64,000 nt of DNA from a virus. Both the position numbers and the translations under genes were made by a program. Positions 8,560-20,400 of the stretch are shown piece after piece. Location: positions 31,135 to 95,134 of IMG/VR virus record IMGVR_UViG_3300036781_000838; one strand, 5' to 3'. Under the pieces are notes generated by a model. It did no database searches. It had not been told where the DNA came from and saw nothing but the letters and a program-made list of their open reading frames with translations. Position 1 is the stretch's first letter, and the number at the start of each line of letters is the position of its first letter.

Positions 8560-11484
8560 ATGCCGAGTTACATGGTGGGTGCCAAAGATGCTTTTGTACC
8601 CACTCAGCTTTACCACCCCGATTTTGATGCTATCAATGGATTATTAAGGCTTAAGCAGTCTCAATATGACCAGGGGTTTAATGCCGTGAAGTCAGCGTAC
8701 AGTTCGATTTTAAATGCACCGATTACCAACCAGGAGAACCAGGTCGTCCGGCAGAACTACCTTAAAGATGCCCAAGAGAAACTGAAAAACCTTTCATCGG
8801 TAGATCTTTCCTTAAATAAAAATCAGATAGCTGCTGAACAGGTATTCCAGCCATTTGCCAACGACAGTGAGATTGCGGCCGATATGGTAAAAACCAAGGC
8901 TTTCCAAACGCAGTTCCAGGTGGCTGACAATCTGAGGAATTCCAAAAAGATAGAGGATCAGGCCCGGTATTGGGATACGGGAGTGCAATACCTGCAAAAT
9001 GGACTGGATACCTTGCGCACCGCAAAAAGAGGGGATGGGTCGATACAGCGGGTAGAGAGTCGCAGGTATGTCGATTATGTTGACCCGGAGAAATACCTCG
9101 CTGACGAGGCGCAGAAGGACGGGTTAAAAATTGAACGGCAAACTTCGAACGGACAATATAAGCTGACCCGAATTAACGGTGATGAAGCTGTTCCCTTATT
9201 TGAAACATGGGCAAAGTCAAAACTAAGCGGGAACAATCAAATTAATGATATGTTCCGGGTCCAGGGTACCACCCTGTATGAAAATAGTGTAAATAACCTG
9301 GTAAACCATGGGATGGATGAGCAGAATGCAAAGTCATCGCTGGCTGAAAATTATCTTGCAAGACAGGCCAATAGCTACAAATCGACCTATGATAACCTGA
9401 CCGCCTATTTAGCTCAACTACAAAAGGATAGCAGGATGGCTCGTGAACTATTGAACGATCAGCCTTCTGAAGAGAACTTAAACAGTTACAAGGCTAAGCT
9501 GGCACAATTGGATAGCACCAACCAAAGCTTGGCTCAGTACGAAAAATTATATAAGTCGTTAAGCGATAAAACTGGTAAGGATTACCAGGATAATTATAAG
9601 TCTATTTTAAACAATGGAGAGTCCTTCTTTGCTGAGCATTCCCGGGATGCTTTTATCAGCAACTGGGCACGCGGGCGGGCTTCCAACTCCAGTGTTAAAT
9701 ATGATATCGATCCTGGCTTCAAATTAGAAGAATCCATGAAAAAGGAGATGGAGATCCTTGAATTTCAAAAGGCAATGACAGATGAGCGGGTTTCCCATGT
9801 TGTCAATGGCGTTGCCTACGATAAAAGTGGAAAACCACTTGGGCCAGCCAGTTCTTTTGGGAATGTGTCTTCAACAGGAAGTACTTCAGCCCAGGCCAAA
9901 CAACAGGACATGGATACCCCTATCTATGTTGGGCTAAATACCTACGGAACCAATGGTGCTTCCAGCTACAACCGCTTCGTGGCAGCCAAGCAGAATGCGT
10001 TGAATGATTATGTAGACAACGGGCTTAATTTCATACAAGGCATGAGCCATAATTACGGCGGGGACAATATTCAGGTAATCAGTACTGGGTTGCTATCCGA
10101 ATTAAAAAAACAGTTGACTACCGGCCAGGTTGCCTTAAATGCCCCAGAACTACAACAAGAATTTAAGCAATTGCAGGGAGCTGGTATTATTCCCCAAACA
10201 CTTAATTATGGTGCTTCTCCTACGCAGACCTACCAGGCCATCAAAAATTATTACTCTGATATCCTTATTAAACAGGCTAAAAATGGCCAGGCAGATACCC
10301 AGATGATAGGACTTGCTGCCCGGGAGGAACGCATAGATAAACAGTATAATAACCTGAAGAAAATTGAAGACACGGAGCTGACCAAAATAAAAAATAATCC
10401 AAAATATAAGGGGCTGATTGAAGATGATAAAATAGTTGACCTGGGAGAATACATAAAAAAACAGGGACCTGATATATCTGATAAAACAATTAACCAGCAA
10501 TATGAGGACTATCGCCAGGTTCAAAACCAAATACTAGACCCCATAACAGGCCAGGCAGCTCACGTCATTAGCAGGGACGCATTTCACCGTGAAATTATTG
10601 CGCATGCCACCCAGCAATTTAAGGACGAGTACGATAAAAAAGTAGAAGGGTTTAAGGCTGATTTTGGTAAAACGAGTTATGCCAAAGACGAAAACGCTTA
10701 TATCGCCCCTACCATTCGTTTCAATACAGACCGGAAAGGGACTGAAGACAAAGCGCAGAAGATAGCTCAAATGGCGATGGCCGATGACAATTTTACTGAA
10801 CAGGATATTAGTAAAAATGGGATCACCCCGGTTAATATGGATCAACTGGAATCCCTGGGTGCCGACAAGAAAGAAGTAGCCGGGTTTCTTCAGTATGCGC
10901 AAAAAAATGTGGCTGATATGATCTCCGGGGTGGAGGTAAGTAAGATCGGGACCAATGGAAATCCTATGGTACGGCTGGTATTTGATAAACAAACGCTCGA
11001 TGAATATCGAAAGGCAAAAACGGGTCTTTTCAGCGATGCAACCGCAAAAGCCCTTGGGAAAGGAGTAGAAATTGAACTTAAAAACCCCCGGGCGCTCGAT
11101 GCGCAAGGATTGGATCTTGATTTTACCCCTTCTTCTCTGGATATGCTTGACCTTACCCTGAATGGGAAGGCTTCCGCTCCCCAAATATTAAAGCGGGCTG
11201 GCTTTGATTATTCGGTAGAGCCTTCGTTTGATAAAAAGAACCTGCTGGTAACTTTTAAATATAACCGGTTTGAGAAGGGTAAACTGGTACCCGGCTCCTA
11301 TAACCGGTCCATTCCCGTGGCCGGCATCAGCTTAAATGACGTTGAGAATAACCTGTACAGCAGCGCCATGGAGATTTACAGTGGCAATAACCAGGCATCC
11401 ACCCAGTACTTCAAAGCAAACCCACAGGTCACCAAAGAACAAATTGCAGCAATAGAAAAACAGTTCAATTACCCTAAAAACTAA
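8560..11484 (+). CDS. crAss-like capsid cargo protein upstream of virion RNAP
   Basis: 974 residues, largely helical and polar. The N-terminal 120 residues contain a run of features (FDAINGLLRLKQSQYDQG, then PITNQENQVVRQNYL, then FQPFANDSEIAADM) that I associate with the large helical cargo proteins next to RNA polymerase genes in crAss-like phages. No transmembrane segment or enzyme motif is evident. Residues about 570-620 and 680-740 are strongly charged and probably alpha-helical. The gene stops two bases before the GTG of the giant polymerase gene, so the two are co-translated. Likely ejected into the host with the polymerase; that is inference from synteny. Confidence 0.75.
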   Translation: MPSYMVGAKDAFVPTQLYHPDFDAINGLLRLKQSQYDQGFNAVKSAYSSILNAPITNQENQVVRQNYLKDAQEKLKNLSSVDLSLNKNQIAAEQVFQPFANDSEIAADMVKTKAFQTQFQVADNLRNSKKIEDQARYWDTGVQYLQNGLDTLRTAKRGDGSIQRVESRRYVDYVDPEKYLADEAQKDGLKIERQTSNGQYKLTRINGDEAVPLFETWAKSKLSGNNQINDMFRVQGTTLYENSVNNLVNHGMDEQNAKSSLAENYLARQANSYKSTYDNLTAYLAQLQKDSRMARELLNDQPSEENLNSYKAKLAQLDSTNQSLAQYEKLYKSLSDKTGKDYQDNYKSILNNGESFFAEHSRDAFISNWARGRASNSSVKYDIDPGFKLEESMKKEMEILEFQKAMTDERVSHVVNGVAYDKSGKPLGPASSFGNVSSTGSTSAQAKQQDMDTPIYVGLNTYGTNGASSYNRFVAAKQNALNDYVDNGLNFIQGMSHNYGGDNIQVISTGLLSELKKQLTTGQVALNAPELQQEFKQLQGAGIIPQTLNYGASPTQTYQAIKNYYSDILIKQAKNGQADTQMIGLAAREERIDKQYNNLKKIEDTELTKIKNNPKYKGLIEDDKIVDLGEYIKKQGPDISDKTINQQYEDYRQVQNQILDPITGQAAHVISRDAFHREIIAHATQQFKDEYDKKVEGFKADFGKTSYAKDENAYIAPTIRFNTDRKGTEDKAQKIAQMAMADDNFTEQDISKNGITPVNMDQLESLGADKKEVAGFLQYAQKNVADMISGVEVSKIGTNGNPMVRLVFDKQTLDEYRKAKTGLFSDATAKALGKGVEIELKNPRALDAQGLDLDFTPSSLDMLDLTLNGKASAPQILKRAGFDYSVEPSFDKKNLLVTFKYNRFEKGKLVPGSYNRSIPVAGISLNDVENNLYSSAMEIYSGNNQASTQYFKANPQVTKEQIAAIEKQFNYPKN

Positions 11485-11486
11485 AA

Positions 11487-14400
11487 GTGCCCGACTTCCA
11501 CAGTCTTTACAATCCTGACCTTTCATCCGCCCCAGTACAAATAGCTCCTCCTGATCTGCACCCGGTACAAGATCCGTTCCAGGGATATAATCCTGACAAT
11601 GGTATCAATCACGTTGATGCTGCCTTGTCTACCCTGGATAAAAACCTCTTTAAGCCGACGACGGATAGAATTCTCCAGCCCGTTGGCTATGATGCCGACG
11701 CGTTAAATGCAGATAGGTATAGGAAGTCGGATTATTTCGGACAACTGGGATTTAACCCCTTTTCAAATAATGAAGAGCGATATGGTGACCGTCAATCGAA
11801 CTTCAATAAGTTAGGAAGCGCTTTTGGGGGAGCCTGGCAACTGATTAAAAATCAGTTTGTGGAGCAAGCTGGTTCGTGGGGGGATACCCTCAACTTTTTC
11901 AAGGACAATAAATCAGCCTTTGAGGAGTCAGATTTCGATGAGATTAATAAGCACCAAAGGGAACTCTTCACCGATCATGCCATTTTTGAAACGGCAGCGC
12001 AGCGGGATAGTATCTGGAATTTCAACACGATTGCCAATACCATCCAGCAATCAGGCTATGCGGTAGGCGCCATATCTGAGATTGCTGCTGAGGAGTTAGC
12101 CCTATCGCTACTTACTGCTGCGACTTTTGGAGGTACCAGCGAACTACAAGTGGCCAGGTCTGCTAAGCTGGCAGCATCAGTAGGAGGTGTCTTGCGTAAA
12201 ACTGAGCAACTCGGGGAAGCGCTTAATACCGCCTCCCGTCTACGGAAGGTATTTGAGACCGTCAATAAAGTGAATCCACTGCTGGACAATACCCTTGAAT
12301 TTGCAGCAAACCTGAAGAATATTTCCAGGGCTGAAAATATTGCTGCCGGTGGCAGTAAGTTAGGTAATCTGCGTACAGCCGCAAGAGGGTTTGGCGCTTT
12401 CTATCGGGATGTAAGAGAGTTCAACGCTGCTGTTGCAGAAGCAAAATCGGAGGCCGCAAGTTCCTACCAGGATTTAAAAAGCGTACTGACAACTCAGTAT
12501 AAAAAGGACCACGACGGTAACGACCCGGTAGGAACTGATGCTCAAAAGATCCAGGATACTGCCATGGGCGCTGCCCAAACCAACGGCGTATCGAATACCT
12601 ACCTCATCATGCTATCCAACAAGATCGGCATGGGGAATATCATGGGTGGTTTCAAAGGGCTTAAAGATTTAGAAGAAAGTGCCGAAAGTGGCATACTAAG
12701 GTTTAGTGAAAAACAGGCGGCAAAGACCGGTGTAAAATTGGCAGATGCTGCCAGCAACAAATGGTTGGCATTTAAACAGAATTTGTTACGCACTCCATTT
12801 AGTTACTTAAAGACTAACCTGGACGAAGCGTTACAAGAAAACCTACAGGATGTTTCCCATGATGCAATTCAAAACTATTACCAAGCTAAATACAATGACA
12901 ACAAAGGAGAACCTGTTAAAAGTATTGCTGATTATATTACTGCTGCTGCAGCTAACCAGTTTCACGTTCAGGGCGCAAAAACCTTTATTTCCGGTTTTTT
13001 AACGGGGGCAATCATCGGTCCCGGGGAATACGCTATCGAGAAATCAGGGAACATAAAACAATACCTGACTGATAAAACCGGGTACCAACAACGGCAGGCA
13101 GAAGTAAAACAATCCCGTAACGAGATTATTGACGCTGGCAATAAGATCTGGAAAAACCCGCTCAATTTCGACTATAAAACGGGAGATGTGACCCTGCAGG
13201 CTAACTTCAATACAATCCTGAAGCAGGCTGCCCAGACCAATAATAAGGAAGCATTTTATGATATAAAGGACGATGCCTTGCGGCATTTTATCTTAACCGG
13301 AATTCGGTCTGGTGCGCTCGATAGCTTTAATAATCGTCTTAAATCTTACACGAAAAACCTGTCACCGGAAGAATTTACTACTGCTTTTGGTATAGAGTAT
13401 AACGAGAAGAACCAGGGAGCCGTAGTGAACCAGGTCAATGCATTTGGTGAGCGGGCCAGTGAGATCAAGGAACTCCACGAGAATATATCCGCTGATCTTA
13501 AAAATCCTTTCAACCCCTTCCGGTTCACTCCGGGTGAGCGGATCATAGGAAACCCACAGTATGTAAAAGAAGCATTATCCTATAAAGCCTGGAATGATGC
13601 AGTAGATAATTATGTCTTTACCAAGAGTTATTACCAAGATACCATCCGGGGTCAGGCAAATATATTGTCGTCATTTAGAAATAAGGCTGGATTTAAAGAC
13701 GCCAATTTCAATGATATCTATTTACTGACTTCAAAGGAACACCTCAACGCGGAGATTGATAATCTGCAAAAGGAGGTTAAAAATCTACAGCCCGATAAAG
13801 GAGATGCCGGCGCGAGGACCTTAAACACCCAGAAGCGTGACCGTTTAGCGGTTTTAGAAAAATATAAAGGACACCTGGAAAAATGGTCTGAAAGTTTTGA
13901 TAAGCATTCGACGTTGCCGGTGGGTGACCAACGTACCAACGCCTTCAATGAAAGTTTTGATGCCTTTAAACAACAAACTGCCCCCTTATTTGGTGAGTTT
14001 ATCAACAATGAGCTAAAAGCTACCGATAAAGCCCAAATCAGCAAGGACAATGTGTTAAAGGGGTTCGATTCACTGCACAACTACATGAAACTGCAGAAGC
14101 AGTCGGGTATTATCCTGGATAAAGTGAACCTGCTCGCTGACCCCGGAAATTTCTCCAAATTCTTTGCTGAACACGACAAAGCCATCAAAGGGGCGTACGA
14201 TTTCAGTACGGCTGTTCAGGAAGCGACCGGGCCTGCTGACACTGCAACTGTACATTTTAAAGATGAGAAAGGAAACGACCAATCCCACACCTTCACCGTA
14301 GGGGAAACCTATGTGGGAAAAATGTCGCAGCTGGAGAAATACCGGGGGAAAGGGAAAACGGCTACCCAGTTTAATAATGATAAGATCAAAATAGCGGCTA

Positions 14401-17400
14401 TTTCAGCAGATGGTAAGACCATTTCCATTGCCCTTAATGGGGAGCCTGCAGTTGATATGGATGCCGAAGAAGTAGCGAAATTAGCCAGGGACCACAACTG
14501 GAAGGAATACAGCAAACTATCACCGATACAACAAACGTATCTCTCTTTAAGGAACAAAATTATTACCTACCGCCTCTTGCAAAGAGACAGTAAAGGACTC
14601 CCGGTGAAAGATGCCAAGGGTCAGTATGTGCCCCAAGATGTGAAAGGAAGGGTCAAGCTCAATGAAAAAAAGGACGGTCTTTTATTCGCTTATGGTAATA
14701 ATACCATTGAATTCAACCCCAAATATGTCGTCAACCAGCAAGACTTGTCTGAATTACCAACGGTGCAGCAGCAAGCCCTAAAGGAGCAGCAGGACCGGAT
14801 TCAACGCAATTTTAAAGCGCAAGTTTCCATCTTCGAGGAAGCATTTAAAGACACAGAATCTAAGTTAGAAGAGCAAAAAGCATTGACCCGGGCCAACCAG
14901 GAAGAATTTACAAAAACAACCGAAGATCTCGGTGATTTAAAAGCTCATCTGGACCTGGTTATTGGTGAACTGGAAAAGAATCCATATAAAGGGATCGGTA
15001 GAAGATCAAATGAAAATAAGGCGCTTACCGAACTAAAGGAACTCCTGTCAAAACAGATAGGGGAAAAAAACCTTTATCTTCAACGGTTAACCCAGGAACA
15101 GGAGGTATTACAGCAGTCGTATGAAACCCTCAAGAAGGCAAATGACCTTTACGCTCAGGCTTTTTTTGAGTTGCAGGAAAATGAAACGCCTTTTGACAAG
15201 GGCAATCAGCAAAATATTTATGATAGTACCCAGGGAGACCTTACGGAAGCTGCAGGAGAGCAGGTTAATAAAAGGTTGTCAGATGAGCAGATTGATGCCT
15301 TAATCGAGGATACCCGGGCAGAAGTGGAACTGATCCAGGAGCGCATTGTGGTGGTTCATGATCTGGTGACCACTGCAGAAAAGGCCCTTCGCAAAATTGA
15401 GAAGTTTGATGATATCATAAAGGCGGTTTCTGAAATAACAGACAAGCGTCAACTCATCACTTATTTATCGACGCTCAAAGGGCAGTCGGACGACCCTGAA
15501 AAACGTTCTATCTTATCGGCATTAATAAAGGGACTCAATAAAGGAGATCTCGGGTTTGAGGCTCAATTTATATTGGAAAAGGCAGCTATCCTCAAGGATT
15601 CGAGGAAGGAACTGGCTGATTTACTGGAGAACGCAGCTCAGGTGCAGGATAAATATGACCGGCTAACACTTGCCCGGGAACAAAGGGCCAAAATAAATAT
15701 CCTGCAGCAGCGGGTTAATTATTTAAAACAGGTCCAGGATGCTATCAGCACCGGGTATGGTAAGATTGTTGCCAAACAGTCGCTTACCCGGCAAGCCCAT
15801 CTTACCAAAGCAAAGACTGCAGGAATCGCCCAGGAACTCCATGATTTTGGGGATATTATGTCTACCAGCCCTGTTATTGTTTCTACGGAGAGTCCATTCT
15901 TTGATGATATCCATAAACCCCGGCTAGACCAGGTTGGACTATTCAAAACTGCAGACAGGCATTACCTGAAGGATACCGATCCAGAGCCTACATCGCCGCA
16001 GGCTGCCCGTTTCTTCAAATTCAGCGAAAATGTGACTCCGAACGGAGCCTATTATTTCCAGGTTGTCCATGAAGGCAATGATGCCTATGGAATCCGGGTG
16101 CCAGGTATTTATAAAGATGATATCAAGGTAATTGTTGTAAAAAAGGATGGTATAGTATACAAACCAGTTGGGGTCGATGGAATTTACCTGGATGCGCCAC
16201 ATAAAGATAACCTGGTATATACCTCCATTCATGGTAATGAGCAATTACTGGATAAAAGCCCTACTGAAGCCCTTACCTGGGTCAAAGAGAACTTTGCTAC
16301 CAAATCCATGACGGATGAGGATATTATAAATAAAATTAATGAGTTTAAGACCTTCCGACAGGTAATCAAAGATAAAATTGCCCACGGGCAACCAGTTTAT
16401 TTAACCATAACAGACAAATCCATCGGCATTCAATCAAGAGAGCCGTTGGATGTTAATACAAAGCGACCCCAGGAGTTACCCTTGGAGGGACGCCTGATCG
16501 CACCTGACAACTCCGACTGGGTCCATATAAAACATCCTGATGGAACACCTATTCACCTGGAAGTATCCACTACTGGATCTGTATTAAATAAAAAGGTCAA
16601 AGCCGGCCGAATAGCTTTAGTAAAAGATGACGGTTCCATATTCCAGGTTTACAATCGTCAACTTAATGGCGCAGAGAAGGCAAATATCATAGGAATCATC
16701 AAAATGATCGCACCCCTGATGGGGCGGAGGTACCTGGATAAAGAACGTCTTGCGGAGATTGATTCCTTAGCAAAGGCTGGGAAGATATCTCCTGACCAGG
16801 CAATTCATTTGTCCAATCCCCTTACGGAATCGGAACAGGATAGGTTTGACAAAGCCATCAACTATTTAATGGGTGTTGTCTACTGGAGGCAAGCAAAAGA
16901 AGGAGAAACAGTAGGTAAGGACCAGTTCCGGGTGGCCAAGGGGATGTTATACCGCGGCGAAATGGCTGTTGCGTTTAATCCGGAAGAAATTGAAAAAAAC
17001 AAGGATGCCTTAATGGAGGGGTTGTACCACCAGGTCAATAATAAAAAGGTCGGGGATACAGCAAATGTCTTTTATGAAATGACCGTGCGGGAGGAGCAGG
17101 TTGCCGAAAAAAAATGGGATAATTATCCTCATTACCTTTTGGATGGATCCGCAGGGCGTGTGCCACCTATTTATACCAACGTCAAACCGTTTGTATCCAA
17201 AACGGATGTTTCCAGTACGCAACTAAGGTCAGTTTATTTGACCTACGGCTTTAATGCTGAATTTACGGCCGCGCCGGTGGAAAATAGCAAAAGTGATCAA
17301 AATTCGGGAGAAACAAGGGTTTTTACCGATCCGCTGGCTATTCCCAAAGAGCAGGGAGCGCAAATTGCCTTTGTTCGGAAGAAAATCGATAAAACTACTG

Positions 17401-20400
17401 ACCTTAATGTCATCGCACAATGGGACGGCACCCGGTTCAAAGTTGTAAAACTAATCGACCAGAATGGCCAGGATTTTTCAGATCGCAAAGATATCATCGA
17501 AAAGAATGAGGATTATATCAATGCAACGATAAGTTCCCTTGAAACCAATATCAATATTCCCGACGCTTATGATGCAGAACTAAACTCATTTAAAACAGTC
17601 TACCACCGTATAGAGACTTACAACGGGCAACCTACGCAACCAGGAGGTTCCCCTGGAATAGCATCTGAAGCTACAACTGGGACGTCCGGTTCTGCGAGGA
17701 AGAAAGATATCTTGGATAGGGTTTTATCCGTAGCTGATACCCCAGAAAACTACCATATTTGGTCCAACACCCGGGACGGACAGGATCGCCATCTGTTGGG
17801 AGAGCAAATACAATTTGCGATTAATCAATTGCTGTCTGTAGATCCTGCCAAACTAACCAAAGAGGGGATAGCTGATTATTTAAAAAATATTAAAGCCTTT
17901 CAGTCAAAGGATATTCTTGAAAAGGTCACGGGAATTCTCTTAAATCAGCAATTAGAAGAAGCGTCAACGGACACTTCCGGTAATACCTACTCCCAAGCTC
18001 AGATAGATACGCTGATACAACAGGCTGTTACGACCGGTATTACTGATATTATAGATGAAAATGCACGGCTGGCCCTTACGGATGACCCAAAAGTAAAAGA
18101 GGACATTGAGGCATTTAAAGCCTGGATGAAAGAACGGCTTCCCCAGGTCCCTGTTCACAAGGTGCTACACCTGATCAATGGGCGTAACTGGGGACAGTTC
18201 ATCAAGGGCGCTATTCAGATATTCCAAAATGCAGAGCAAGGAACAGGTTACCATGAGGCTTTTGAAGCGGTATGGAATGCCTACCTGACCACAGAGGAGC
18301 AGCAGGATCTGGCGGGAGAGTTCAGAGAGCGGGTTGGGGCCTTTACTAATCCCTTTTCAAAAGCTACGAAAAGTCATACCGAAGCATCTATGTATGATGT
18401 GCGGGAGATGCTAGCGGAAGAATTCAAGGATTATGTTGCTAAGGATCAACCTATAGTTCGGCCAAATTCGCCAGTTCGCAATACGATTTTCAGGCGCCTG
18501 TGGAATTTTATCAAGCGCATGTTGGGGCTAACTGTCAATGATAACCAGGCATTTAATTCAAAAATCAACCATCTTTTCAATAAAATTGATACTGGAGACT
18601 ATGCTGACGCTATCCCGATCACTACATCCAGTGAACCTTCTTACCGGGCTTTGGAGGGGAATACGGTTGAATTTACCCAGGCTGTTATGGAAGGGGTATC
18701 AGCTATATTCTTTTCAAAACTATATGCCTCCCAAAACAACATTGAGGCGCTGTTTAGCAAGGGAAGTAATGCTAAACTCTTTAATGAGTTATATGAGGGG
18801 ACCAGGGGAACCCTGGAGCAGTACTTTAATGCCCCCATTAACAGTATAGTAAAAGTATTGACAGAAAAGGGAATTACCCATGATAAGATAGCGGCTGAAG
18901 TGCTTAAATACACCAATGGCTCAGATTACCGTCAAAAAAAGTCAGTACTGGACCGTTTTAACGGAGAAGTGCTGACCGAATTCAAAAAGTTTATTGGGCA
19001 ATTTGGCTTGCAATTTAAAGAGGTGAACAATGAAGAAGGTGTAAATGACGAGCGGGGAGAGGATAATATCAACGAGATTGAGGATAAGGAACAAACAGCT
19101 ACAAATGCCCTGGGCATACGCGAGTCTATCTACGTTGATCCGCGGAATATGACAAAAAGCACTGTTCGGCTGCTGATTGCTTCTCTTACTGCGGATGAAT
19201 ACAAACCCAACAGCAACCAGGTTCAAATAAAGAAAAATGGCTTGGGACTGCCCACGTTAGAAGATTATGGGCGGAAAATTAATATACTGCTCAATGAGTT
19301 GCATGGTGTTGTTCCGGTATATGAAAAGGGGAAACGAGTTGAAGCCATAGATCTGATGTTCAGGAAGCTGGACGAGCGATTTAAAAATACAGACGGCAGG
19401 TTTAAGAAGGGGTTTGAGTGGATACAAAAACTGAAGTCCCGGCTGAAGTTTGAATTAAATGGTCAAAAACTGTCTTTTGAGCACTTGACGGAGGATGAGA
19501 TCCGGTTGTTAATAGCATTTGAATCTTCGTTTACCAACAACAAAAACCTTCCTTTTAAGATACTGATTGGGGAAGGCGGCTATCTTACGGCTGTAGATCC
19601 GGTGGTGGTTACCAACGCAGCCAAAGTAAAAGAACACTGGCAAAACAGCCTGAAGAGTACGTCCAGACAACTTAAGTCCAACGAGGACCTGGCGAAAGCT
19701 CCATTGACCTATATAGGCGCCGATGGTAAAATAATGTTTAATACCCGGTCAGAATCCATGGTCCGATTACTTTCAGCCTCTACTAATCAGACCAAGCTCG
19801 ATGGTTTAAAAAAAATGGGCATCAACTTCACCCAATCTGACGCGGAATTATTAAACTCGCCCGATATCACCAAAGCGATTGCTGAGTCTTTTAACGGGAT
19901 AAGCTATGCGTTCAGGGAGGGGCTAATCAGCGGATTTGATGATCTCTTTGGAAAACAGGTTGTCAATGGTCCCATTTCTTCCCTTCTGGCTATTGAACTG
20001 GACGCAACTGCTGAGGACAATATTTTATCACACCAGAATGCGGCCGGGAAGCAACAGTTCTCCATTACCCTCCCTTCAGCAGTATCGAATACAATCAACT
20101 CCTTAAAGGGAGTAGATAATATTTCCGACTTTATTTTATCAAACCCCCAGTATGGCTCCGTCTCGGCAAACGGTGAGATTCTGCTAAATCCCTACCAGGC
20201 GAATAGTCAATTGCTGAAAACGGACGGGATTTTATTCGATAAAAACGGTAAAAAGAAGCGGGATATCGACTACCAGTTCATTCTTGGAATGTCCTTACTC
20301 ACGGACAATGAAGGGGACAATACAGACGATCTGAAATACCCGGATAAAATTGTCCAGGAGATATACCACCTGCTGAATGGAACCTATTATACAGTGATCA

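Noticed and set aside
10534-11184. 216-codon open frame on the minus strand
   Set aside because: Complete overlap with the cargo protein at 8560-11484; composition is that of an antisense shadow, with no motif.
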